Origin: Catenuloplanes niger
GTDB taxonomy: Bacteria > Actinomycetota > Actinomycetes > Mycobacteriales > Micromonosporaceae
DNA: 64,000 nt
NCBI RefSeq assembly: GCF_031458255.1
Contig: NZ_JAVDYC010000001.1
Span: 8,914,501 to 8,978,500, forward strand
Direction: 5' to 3'
Made by a program: the position numbers and the translations under genes. Each line of letters opens with the position of its first letter. The first letter of the stretch is position 1. This document shows, one piece after another, positions 42,011-49,559 of the stretch. The notes below the pieces were generated by a model. That model did no database searches. It was not told the origin of the DNA and saw only the letters and a list, made by a program, of their open reading frames with translations.

Positions 42011-44277
42011 CGACGACGCCGACACCGGCCGGCCACCCGGGCATGTTCGCCCGGGTGGCCGCCGCCGTGCGGGACGCGAGCAAGGACCCGGTCCTGCGCC
42101 GGGTCGCCGCGGTGAGCCTGCTCGGTGCCGTTCTGACCACCGCGGTGCTGTGGCTGACCGGGGACCGCGTCAGCGTCGTCGACGGCGTCGGTCTGCCGGA
42201 CGGCTGGCTGCTGCTCGGGCTCACCGCGCTGACCTGCGCGGCGGAACTGACCGTGGTGCGGCTGCGGCACGGCGACGCGGTGGAGGAACTCAGCCTGTAC
42301 GAGGCCGCGCTCGTGGTCGTCGTCCTGCTCCTGCCGCCCGGGCAGGCGCTCCTGGCGGCACTGTCGGCTCTGGTCGTGGCCAGCGCCGTCCAGCGTCGCC
42401 CCCCGGTCAAGGCGGTGTTCAACCTCGGCACGTACGCCGCGGCCGTCTCCAGCCTGATTCTGGTGGTCTACGCCCTCGCCGGAACGCCGGGCCACATGAC
42501 CGCCCGAGTCCTGGTCGGCGTCCTGCTGGGCACCCTGCTGTTCACCATGGTCAACCTCGGCTGCCTGGCCCAGATCCTCGGCGTGGTCGGTGGCGTCTCC
42601 CCGTGGCGGATCATCCGGGACGAGGTGCGGCTGTCGGCGTACATGGCCGTCGGTACGGTGGCCACCGGCCTGACCACCGTCGAGATCGCGCGGCACAGCC
42701 CGATGCTGCTGCCGTTCATGGCGATGCCGGCGCTGGCGCTCACCTACGCGTACCGGGCCGCGGCGCAGGAGGCGGAAGAGCGCACCCGGTCGGCGCGCCT
42801 GCTGGAACTGTCACAGGTCCTCGCCGAGCGGGAGGATCTGGTCCGCCGCTTCCTGCTTCTCGTGCGGGAGGCGTTCGGCGCCGACCTGGCCGTCGCCGAC
42901 CTCGCCGACACCGGTGCGGCCGTGAGCGTCGACGTGAACGCGCCCACCGAGATCATGACCGGCCCGGTGCCGCCCTATCTCGCCCGGCTCCGGCACGGTG
43001 ACCGGCCCGAACACCTGAGCAAAGGGCTCCCCGCGGACCTGCGCGACCTGCTGGTCGTGCCGGTCGAAGCGGGCGGACACCGGTTCGGGACGGTCGCGCT
43101 GGGCAGCCGTACCCGGCGCGGGCGGCACCGGTCGACGCGGGACATGACGCTGCTGGCGCCGCTGGGCGGTGCCCTGGCGGTCGCCCTTCGTGGCGCCGAG
43201 CACCTGGACCGGCTGGTGGAGGAGTCGAGCAAGCTGCACGCCGTCGTCGAGCAGTCCTCGGCGGGCATCGTGATGGTGGAGGGCGACGGCATCGTCCGGA
43301 TGTGGAACGAGGCCTTCGCCGACCTGACCGGCATCAGCGCGGCCGAGGCCGGCGGCCGGCGGCTGGCCGACCTGCTGGACGTGCCGGACGCCGACGACCG
43401 CGCCCGGCTGTTGCCGGTGACACCGGGGTCCCCGAAGACCGCGGCCGAGCTCAGCATCCGCCGTGCCGACGGTGAGCCGCGCCGGTTGCGGCTCGCGCAC
43501 TCCGCGGTCTTCCAGGCCGGCCGGCTCGTCCGCGACGTCATCGTGATCACCGACCTGACCCGGGAGTACCGCGCGGAACGGCTGAAGTCCGACTTCATCG
43601 CGACGGTGTCGCACGAGCTGCGCACCCCGCTCACACCGATCATCGGCTACCTGGATCTGCTGCGTACCCGCGGCGCGCGGATGACGCCGGAGAAGCGCGC
43701 CCAGGCGCTGGACCTCGTCGCCGACCGGGCCCGGCACATGTCCCGGCTGGTGGAGGACCTGCTGCTGGCATCGCGCATGGACGACGGGCAGGACGAGCCG
43801 GCGTTGCGAACGGATCTCGGCGTGCACGATCTGGTCACGCTCGTGCGTCAGGTGGCCGAGGACATGGGCGGCGCCGACGGCCGCGTCGTGACGGACCTGC
43901 CCGGCGAGCCGGTCGAGGTCCGGTGCGATGCCGGGCGCACGATCCAGGTGGTGGGCAACCTGGTCGGCAACGCCCTCAAGTACTCGCCGGCCGCCGAGCG
44001 GGTCGAGGTCCGCCTGCGCGCGTGTGACGGGCGAGCGTCGGTGGAGGTCGTCGACCGGGGGCGGGGCATCCCGGCGGACCAGCTGACGAAGGTGTTCGAG
44101 AAGTTCCACCGCGTCGAGGACCCGATGACGATGAGCACCGGCGGCACCGGCCTGGGCCTGTTCATCGCGCGCCGCCTCGCCCACGCGATGGGCGGGGACA
44201 TCTCGCTGATCTCGACGCTCGGCAGCGGGTCGACCTTCACGCTGGTGCTGCCGCTGGCCCGTACCGACGCCGGGTAG
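42007..44277 (+). CDS. Membrane sensor histidine kinase coupled to the S8 protease
   Basis: A 756-aa kinase starting at GTG 42007, whose TG overlaps the protease stop codon (GTGA). Residues about 25-255 form seven or eight membrane helices, followed by a GAF-like domain (about 280-400) and a PAS domain (about 410-520). The HisKA box is FIATVSHELRTPLTPIIGY with His536, and the ATPase domain reads NLVGNALKYSPAAERV, DRGRGIPADQL and GGTGLGLFIARRLAH. This is the common OmpR-partner kinase class. The coupling to a secreted protease suggests sensing of, or response to, extracellular proteolysis; that is inference. Confidence 0.92.
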   Translation: MTTTPTPAGHPGMFARVAAAVRDASKDPVLRRVAAVSLLGAVLTTAVLWLTGDRVSVVDGVGLPDGWLLLGLTALTCAAELTVVRLRHGDAVEELSLYEAALVVVVLLLPPGQALLAALSALVVASAVQRRPPVKAVFNLGTYAAAVSSLILVVYALAGTPGHMTARVLVGVLLGTLLFTMVNLGCLAQILGVVGGVSPWRIIRDEVRLSAYMAVGTVATGLTTVEIARHSPMLLPFMAMPALALTYAYRAAAQEAEERTRSARLLELSQVLAEREDLVRRFLLLVREAFGADLAVADLADTGAAVSVDVNAPTEIMTGPVPPYLARLRHGDRPEHLSKGLPADLRDLLVVPVEAGGHRFGTVALGSRTRRGRHRSTRDMTLLAPLGGALAVALRGAEHLDRLVEESSKLHAVVEQSSAGIVMVEGDGIVRMWNEAFADLTGISAAEAGGRRLADLLDVPDADDRARLLPVTPGSPKTAAELSIRRADGEPRRLRLAHSAVFQAGRLVRDVIVITDLTREYRAERLKSDFIATVSHELRTPLTPIIGYLDLLRTRGARMTPEKRAQALDLVADRARHMSRLVEDLLLASRMDDGQDEPALRTDLGVHDLVTLVRQVAEDMGGADGRVVTDLPGEPVEVRCDAGRTIQVVGNLVGNALKYSPAAERVEVRLRACDGRASVEVVDRGRGIPADQLTKVFEKFHRVEDPMTMSTGGTGLGLFIARRLAHAMGGDISLISTLGSGSTFTLVLPLARTDAG

Positions 44278-44373
44278 ACCGGCGCGACGATCACGTCGCT
44301 GCTCTTCGCCGGCGACGCCGTGGCAACGTACGGCGGCCATGGTCTGGGTATCCCGTTCCCGAGAGAAGGTGCC

Positions 44374-44730
44374 ATGGCGACGATAGTCATTGCCGACGAC
44401 GATCCGGACGCCGCTGACCTGGTGGCATACGCGTTCGAAGAGGCCGGGCACACGGTACGGACGGTGCTGGACGGCGCGAGCGCGCTCCGCCTCATCACGG
44501 AGCTGGAGCCGGACGTCGCCGTGCTCGACCAGAACATGCCGAAGATGACGGGGACGGAGGTCGTCTCCGCGATGCGCACGCACCGGCCGGCCCTGGCGAC
44601 ACGGATCCTGATGATCACCGGTCGCAGTCACTGCGAGATGACGGTCGACCGGTTCCTCATCAAACCCGTCACCCCACGCCAGCTGACGCTCGTCGTCGCC
44701 GACATGCTGCGCGAGTCCGCCGACCGGTGA
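44374..44730 (+). CDS. Single-domain response regulator (REC only)
   Basis: This 118-aa receiver has the acidic pair in IADDDPDAAD, Asp52 in VAVLDQNMPKMTG, Thr in LMITGRSHCEM and Lys in FLIKPVTPRQL. No output domain follows. It lies 96 bp after the membrane kinase on the same strand and is a plausible partner. GAAGG precedes ATG 44374. Confidence 0.9.
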   Translation: MATIVIADDDPDAADLVAYAFEEAGHTVRTVLDGASALRLITELEPDVAVLDQNMPKMTGTEVVSAMRTHRPALATRILMITGRSHCEMTVDRFLIKPVTPRQLTLVVADMLRESADR

Positions 44731-44740
44731 CCACCCGCCC

Positions 44741-44772
44741 GCCGGGACGGGCCACCGCCGGGACGGGCCACC
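44741..44772. repeat. Two perfect tandem copies of a 16-bp unit
   Basis: GCCGGGACGGGCCACC occurs at 44741-44756 and again at 44757-44772, just after the receiver gene. It lies between convergent transcripts. The first five bases of a third copy follow. Likely slippage; no known role. Confidence 0.75.
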
Positions 44773-44853
44773 GCCGGCCGGTGATCGCGACCACGCCGGG
44801 CCGGCCGGCAGGTCCGCGCCTCGGTCCCCGGTCGTGCCGGGAGAACTCGGGCG

Positions 44854-44873
44854 ACGCCGCGGGTCCGCGGCGT
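44854..44873 (-). terminator. Hairpin after the SRPBCC gene
   Basis: ACGCCGCGG (44854-44862) pairs perfectly with CCGCGGCGT (44865-44873) across a 2-nt gap, 2 bp past the SRPBCC stop codon on the minus strand. It would end the cupin-BKACE-SRPBCC transcript. Confidence 0.5.
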
Positions 44874-44875
44874 GG

Positions 44876-45283
44876 TCAGCGGACCAGGCGGCGCAGCGCC
44901 GAACGCGCGATCGGCAGGTAGCCGAGCACCACCGGTGCGGGGCCCTCGAGCGTCAACCCGGTCCGGGTGCCGGTGGCGACCGCCTCCACGGTGTGCCGCA
45001 GAACGAGGCGCAGGCCGGCCGCGGACACTGCCCAAGACCAGCTGCGCACCGGGCCGGTCCCGTCGACGGCCACCACCCGGAACCGGACCCGCAGACCCAG
45101 CGGGCCGTGCACGATGCCGGTGCGGCCGGCCCCGAGCAGGTCGGCGGGGTAGTCCACGGACCGGATCTGCGGCGCCCACTCGGGCCAGCGCCGCGGCCGC
45201 ACGTAGCGGTCCCACACGTCGTCCGCGGCACGCGCGCCGCACACCATCGCACTGCGGCGCGCGGTCGGCCAGGTCAGCAGCAT
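44876..45283 (-). CDS. SRPBCC-fold protein (polyketide cyclase/START-like)
   Basis: A 135-aa protein with the START/Bet v 1 layout: an opening strand, helix ADDVWDRYVRPRRWPEWAPQ, then strands IRSVDYPADLLGAGRTGIVHGPLGLRVRFRV, TGPVRSWSWAV, and a C-terminal LPIARSALRRLV helix. W-x-x-W-A-P and RxG are common in the SRPBCC superfamily of small-molecule binding proteins. The start at ATG 45283 is chosen because sequence before it is noise. It follows the BKACE gene by 29 bp. The ligand is unknown. Confidence 0.72.
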   Translation of the reverse strand: MLLTWPTARRSAMVCGARAADDVWDRYVRPRRWPEWAPQIRSVDYPADLLGAGRTGIVHGPLGLRVRFRVVAVDGTGPVRSWSWAVSAAGLRLVLRHTVEAVATGTRTGLTLEGPAPVVLGYLPIARSALRRLVR

Positions 45284-45312
45284 GCCCACGGGATTCCCCC
45301 GGGCCGGCCGGG

Positions 45313-46098
45313 TCAACCGGTGCGCGCCCCGACGTCGCCGCGCGCGGACGCGGTCCACACGGTGAGCGCGTGGCGGACCAGGGCCGCGTTGCCGGCGACG
45401 GGTTCACCGGCCGGGCCGGTGACGGTGTCCTCCAGGCCGATCCGGGTGGGCAGGCCCCGGCGGCCGGCCTCGGCGATCAGCGGCCAGCAGGTCGCGTTCT
45501 CGCCGTGCAGCAGGCGCGGCCCGGGTACGCCGAGGTCGTCCAGGCGGGTGAGGATCGCGTCCGCGTCGCCGGCCGTACCGTCGATGATCTCGACCAGGAC
45601 GCGGAACCAGGTGGCCCGCCCGGACGCGGCCAGCGTCTCGGCGTCGGCGGTCGACCACACGCCGGCCTCCACGCCGATCCCGGCCCGGCGCAGCGTCGCG
45701 CTCAGCTCGGCGAAGCCGGGCTCGCCGACGTTGACCGAGGCGAAGTCGGGCCGGGCCGCGGGCGGCAGGCCGGCCCAGCGCGCGACCGCGGCCAGCCGCC
45801 GGCCCGCGTCGCCGCCACCGATCCACAGCCCGGTCGTCACCCCGACCGGCACCTCGGGGCAGGCCCGGCGTACCGCGGCGACGGCCGCACCCACGTCGCC
45901 GGCGTCCAGCGACTCGTCGCCGGCGCGATCGCGCGGGTGCAGGTGCAGCGCCTCCGCGCCGGCGGCCACCGCGTCGGCGGCCTGCCCGGCCAGGTCCGCG
46001 GGCGTGATCGGCACGGCCGGGTGCTCGCCGGGCCGCCGGCCGCCGTTCAGGCAGGCCTTGATCCGTTCGAGCGGCGATCGCACGCGGTCCCCCTCCAC
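45313..46098 (-). CDS. BKACE (beta-keto acid cleavage, DUF849) family protein
   Basis: A 261-aa TIM-barrel protein: ERIKACLNGGRRPGEHPAVPITP at the start, then the metal-site HLHPRD motif (GAEALHLHPRDRAG), GVTTGLWIGGG, ASVNVGEP and a C-terminal RIGLEDTV. In BKACE enzymes, two His and a Glu bind Zn2+. The reaction condenses a beta-keto acid with acetyl-CoA; the substrate varies widely. Length is at the low end of the family. It forms an operon with the cupin (13 bp upstream) and SRPBCC (29 bp downstream) genes. Confidence 0.85.
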   Translation of the reverse strand: MEGDRVRSPLERIKACLNGGRRPGEHPAVPITPADLAGQAADAVAAGAEALHLHPRDRAGDESLDAGDVGAAVAAVRRACPEVPVGVTTGLWIGGGDAGRRLAAVARWAGLPPAARPDFASVNVGEPGFAELSATLRRAGIGVEAGVWSTADAETLAASGRATWFRVLVEIIDGTAGDADAILTRLDDLGVPGPRLLHGENATCWPLIAEAGRRGLPTRIGLEDTVTGPAGEPVAGNAALVRHALTVWTASARGDVGARTG

Positions 46099-46111
46099 CG
46101 ACGCCGGCGGC

Positions 46112-46615
46112 CTAGGCGGTCAGCCCGAACCGTTCGATGACGTCCGGTAGCCAGTCCGGCTCGGCGAACCGCAGGCCGTAGCGTTCCGCGAGGTCGCCGC
46201 CCTGTCCGGTTGCCGCCGGGCCGGCCGCGATCAGCTCCGCCACCTCGCGGAAGAAGTGTTCGAAGCCGGCCGGGGTGATGATCTCGATCATCCGGGCGGG
46301 GACCGCGCCGGCGTTCCACATCGCGTGCAGCTCGCCGCGCGGCTTGGTGATGTAGCCGCCCGGCCCGAGGACCGCCTCCCGGTCGCCGGACCGGAAACCG
46401 ATCTCGCCCTCGACGACGATCGAGTACTCGTCCTCCCGGGTGTGCAGGTGCGGCGCCACCAGCGCGCCGACCGGGAACGGGTGCTCGACGATCGCCAGCG
46501 CACCGCCGGTGTCCGCACCCCACAGCTTGAAGTGCACGCCGATGTCGCCGAGCTCGCCCACCTGCCCACCGCCCGGCTGCACCACGGTCAACGGCGGAGG
46601 TTTCGATGTCGTCAT
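46112..46615 (-). CDS. Cupin-domain protein
   Basis: A 167-aa single-cupin protein. The first cupin motif is present: PHLHTREDEYSIVVEGEIGF has two His and the Glu of G-x5-HxHx3-4Ex6G. A second reads YITKPRGELHAMWNAGAVPARMIEI with the fourth ligand. A metal-bound fold is therefore likely. The C-terminal helix region (FEHFFREVAELIAAG) is typical of small-molecule cupins. It is first in a three-gene leftward operon. The substrate is unknown, and no link to the PTM operon is proven despite its position. Confidence 0.82.
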   Translation of the reverse strand: MTTSKPPPLTVVQPGGGQVGELGDIGVHFKLWGADTGGALAIVEHPFPVGALVAPHLHTREDEYSIVVEGEIGFRSGDREAVLGPGGYITKPRGELHAMWNAGAVPARMIEIITPAGFEHFFREVAELIAAGPAATGQGGDLAERYGLRFAEPDWLPDVIERFGLTA

Positions 46616-46706
46616 GTGCCGTGCCTACCGCATCGCGCGGGCCGCAGCCAGCGAATTCGGCACACCAGCCGCTCCGCCGGCGTTGCGATGGCGGTCGCGG
46701 TGACCG

Positions 46707-46740
46707 GCCGGCCACGCCGGACGAGTCCGGCGTGGCCGGC
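46707..46740 (-). terminator. Strong hairpin ending the PTM operon
   Basis: GCCGGCCACGCCGGA (46707-46721) pairs perfectly with TCCGGCGTGGCCGGC (46726-46740): a 15-bp stem with a CGAG loop, 5 bp beyond the reductase stop codon. It is the strongest hairpin I found in the window and separates the PTM operon from the downstream cupin operon. Confidence 0.75.
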
Positions 46741-46745
46741 GGCGG

Positions 46746-47801
46746 TCAGATCTCCACCAGGACCTTGCCGCGGTTGCCGGAGCGGTCCACGTAGAGGCTC
46801 TGGTACGCGGCCGGGATCTCGTCGAACCCGCGGTAGACGGTCTGCCGGTAGCTGAGCTCGCCGCGCCGGATCATGCCGCCGAGCTCGTCGCGCATCGCCG
46901 TGAGGTTCTCCTCGGTGAACCACTCGTGGGCGAAGATCCCGCGGATCGTGGTGCGCGGCTGCATGATGTGCGGCAGCAGGCGCGGGCCGGTGTAGTCCCG
47001 GTTGACCTGGGTGGCCCACTGCCAGCAGACCGCGACCTGGCTGTGCACCGTGAGCATGCCGAAGACCACGTCGGTGATCGTGCCGCCCAGGTTGTCGAAG
47101 TACCGGTCGACGCCGTCCGGCGCGGCCTTGACCAGCGCCTCGCGCACCTGCTGCGGGTCGTCGCCGAGCCGGTACGGGACGACGGCGTCGAAGCCGAGCT
47201 CGGTCAGGAACGCGGTCTTGTCCGGTGACGACGTCGTGCCGACCACCCGCGCGCCGGCCCGCTTCGCGAGCTGGCCCACCAGCGTGCCGACCGCACCCGA
47301 CGCACCGCTGATCACCAGCGTGTCGCCCGGCCGGATCGTCATGAAGTGCGTCAGCGTGCCCCAGGCGGTGATGCCCGGCCCGCCCATGATGCCGAGCGCG
47401 GTCGACACCGGCAGGACGTCGTCGTAGTGGTCCGGGTTCAGCAGCCGGTACGCCGGGAACACCATCGGGAACGACTCGCCCTGCCACAGCACCTCGCTGC
47501 CGGTCCCGATGACGTGGCTGCGCCAGCCGCCGTACCCCTGGACGAGGTCGCCGACCTGGAAGGCGGCGTCCGGCCCGGCCTCGAGCACCTCCATGATCGA
47601 GTCGGCGACCATGTGTGTGCCGACCGGGGTCTCCAGGGCGAGCCCGTGCAGGTACGGGTCGACCGACACGTACCGGGTCCGGAACAGCATCTCGTCGTCC
47701 CGGAGCGCGACCGGCACGTCCTCGGTGACCTTCTCGTAGATCTTCTCGGCGTCCGGCAGCCCGTCGAGGTGCGCGCGGACGACCCATTTGTCGATCTTCA
47801 T
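46746..47801 (-). CDS. ftdE: Medium-chain NADP-dependent reductase (PTM ring-closing type)
   Basis: A 351-aa zinc-free medium-chain reductase of the prostaglandin-reductase/LTB4-dehydrogenase type. The cofactor loop is SGASGAVGTLVGQLAK (about 168-183), and GTTSSPDK follows as in NADP-binding members. YVSVDPYLHGL opens the catalytic half. In PTM clusters (IkaC, FtdE, PtmC, Ox4) this family closes the last ring after the FAD enzymes. In ikarugamycin it makes the inner five-membered ring. Here it follows the FAD oxidoreductase by 1 bp and is the last gene of the operon. Its specific ring chemistry is inferred from context. Confidence 0.88.
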   Translation of the reverse strand: MKIDKWVVRAHLDGLPDAEKIYEKVTEDVPVALRDDEMLFRTRYVSVDPYLHGLALETPVGTHMVADSIMEVLEAGPDAAFQVGDLVQGYGGWRSHVIGTGSEVLWQGESFPMVFPAYRLLNPDHYDDVLPVSTALGIMGGPGITAWGTLTHFMTIRPGDTLVISGASGAVGTLVGQLAKRAGARVVGTTSSPDKTAFLTELGFDAVVPYRLGDDPQQVREALVKAAPDGVDRYFDNLGGTITDVVFGMLTVHSQVAVCWQWATQVNRDYTGPRLLPHIMQPRTTIRGIFAHEWFTEENLTAMRDELGGMIRRGELSYRQTVYRGFDEIPAAYQSLYVDRSGNRGKVLVEI

Positions 47802-47802
47802 G

Positions 47803-49536
47803 TCAGGCTCCTTGCCGGGTGAGGGCGGTCGGCCGTGCGCCGGCCGGGCGGTCCGGTGCGGGCACGGGTATCACGATCTGGGTGGGCTCGGGGGCGGTCT
47901 CGTCGATGCCGGCCGTGAACGGCCGGCCGTCGTCCCGGCAGATGAACTGGACGACGTGCCGCCCGCTGGCGGCGGCCCGGATCAGGCCGCCGATGGTGGT
48001 CCACACGCCGGAGAGGTAGAAGTTCGACAGGCCGGGCAGCACCGGGCCGTTGCGCTCCAGTTCCTGCTCCATGGTCTCGCCGCCGTCGACGAACGGCAGC
48101 CAGCCGGCGATCGACCCGTCGTAGTTGGCGGTGTAGCGGATCTGGGTCAGCGGCGTGGAGACGTCGTAGGTCACGATGGAGTCGGCGAACCCGGGGAAGC
48201 GCGCGTCCAGCAGCCGGATCAGGGTGTCCCGGATCTGGCGCTTGGCCGTGTAGTAGGCCCGGCCGCGGCGTACCCGCAGGGTGTGCAGTTCCTCGCCCTT
48301 GCGGACGCGGCTGGCCTGTTCCGGTCCGTCGGCCAGCTCCCGCCAGGTGGCGGTGTCGGAGAAGTACGTCACGAAGACGACGGACGTCTGCTCCGGCGAG
48401 TGCTCGGGATAGTGCCGGCTGCGGAACTGCACGTTGATGCCCGGGTGCGCGCCCATCCCGACCAGGCCGGCGGACTCCTCCTCGGTCAGCAGGTGCGTGG
48501 TGCACGGGTCCTCGTCCGGGAACGGCCGGTTGAGGGCGAAGAAGGCGCTGACGTACCCGGGGTAGGTCTGACCCGGCTCGTTGATCGTCTCCTCGTACAG
48601 CCGCCGGTAGGTCTCGTTGAGGTAGCGGCCCTTCAGCATCCGGGTGACCGCGGTGTGCCCGTCGCAGGCGGCGACCACGATGTCCGCGTGGTACTCGCGC
48701 CCGTCGCTGAGCCGGACCCCCGTCGCGCGGTCGTCCTCGACCAGGATCTCCTCCACCTTCGCGTTGTACGTGATCTCGCCGCCGAGCCGCTGGTAACGAC
48801 GCTCGATCGACCGGGCCAGCTCCAGGGACCCGCCCTCGGGCACCCCGGCGGTCTGCCCGGCGTGCGCGCCGAGCTGGAAGTAGAACGGCAGCAGCGGGAA
48901 GGCGGGGTGCCGTTCGTACAGGATGAAGTTGAACGCCTCGCGCAGCAGCGGGTCCTTGAACCGCGCCGAGTAGTCGGTCATCAGCGTGGTGAGGGACTTG
49001 CGCACGGTGTTCCAGTACGGGAGGAAGACCGCCAGCATCCGCCAGCGTTCCAGCCGGCCCATCAGGCCCGGGGGCTTCAGGAACGGGTACGCGTTGAGCA
49101 GCTTCTTGAACGTGCGCACCCCGGAGCAGAACTCGCGGATCAGTCGCGCGTCCGCGGGGGAGTGCTCCAGCAGGTGCGCCTCCAGCCGGTCCGGGTCGGA
49201 GTAGAAGTAGACGGTCCGGCCGTCCCGGCCGCGTACGTTGTTGAACGTCTCGAAGGTGCGCATCTGCTTGCCCTGCAACGCGCCGAGCTCGAGCCAGATC
49301 TGGTACATGTCGTTGCCCGGCCCGCTGCCGAGCAGCCAGCTCACGCACCAGTCGAACGTGAACCTGCCCTGGTCCCAGGAGGTGCAGCAGCCGCCGGGCA
49401 GTTCGTGCATCTCCAGGATCTGCGTGCGGTACCCGTTCATCCGCGCGTAGCAGCCGGTGGCGAGGCCGGCGAGACCACCACCGATGATGATCATCGTTTC
49501 CCGCTGGGAAACCCGTTCTGACATGTGCGTCGACAT
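47803..49536 (-). CDS. Phytoene-desaturase-like FAD oxidoreductase (PTM cyclase type)
   Basis: A 577-aa FAD protein. The Rossmann motif GGGLAGLATGCYARMNG lies near residue 20, then LEMHELPGGCCTSW (GG-motif) and, late, ATRTxxGLIRAAASG-like ends (VWTTIGGLIRAAASG). This is the CrtI/phytoene-dehydrogenase superfamily. In PTM clusters such enzymes (IkaB, FtdC/D, PtmB) reductively cyclise the polyene. A single copy here, instead of two as in most PTM clusters, matches ikarugamycin-type loci. ATG 49536 touches the GAGGGG site; ATG 49524 is a plausible alternative start. It follows the PKS-NRPS by 23 bp. Confidence 0.9.
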   Translation of the reverse strand: MSTHMSERVSQRETMIIIGGGLAGLATGCYARMNGYRTQILEMHELPGGCCTSWDQGRFTFDWCVSWLLGSGPGNDMYQIWLELGALQGKQMRTFETFNNVRGRDGRTVYFYSDPDRLEAHLLEHSPADARLIREFCSGVRTFKKLLNAYPFLKPPGLMGRLERWRMLAVFLPYWNTVRKSLTTLMTDYSARFKDPLLREAFNFILYERHPAFPLLPFYFQLGAHAGQTAGVPEGGSLELARSIERRYQRLGGEITYNAKVEEILVEDDRATGVRLSDGREYHADIVVAACDGHTAVTRMLKGRYLNETYRRLYEETINEPGQTYPGYVSAFFALNRPFPDEDPCTTHLLTEEESAGLVGMGAHPGINVQFRSRHYPEHSPEQTSVVFVTYFSDTATWRELADGPEQASRVRKGEELHTLRVRRGRAYYTAKRQIRDTLIRLLDARFPGFADSIVTYDVSTPLTQIRYTANYDGSIAGWLPFVDGGETMEQELERNGPVLPGLSNFYLSGVWTTIGGLIRAAASGRHVVQFICRDDGRPFTAGIDETAPEPTQIVIPVPAPDRPAGARPTALTRQGA

Positions 49537-49559
49537 CCCCTCGATGTGTGAGCCGGTGG

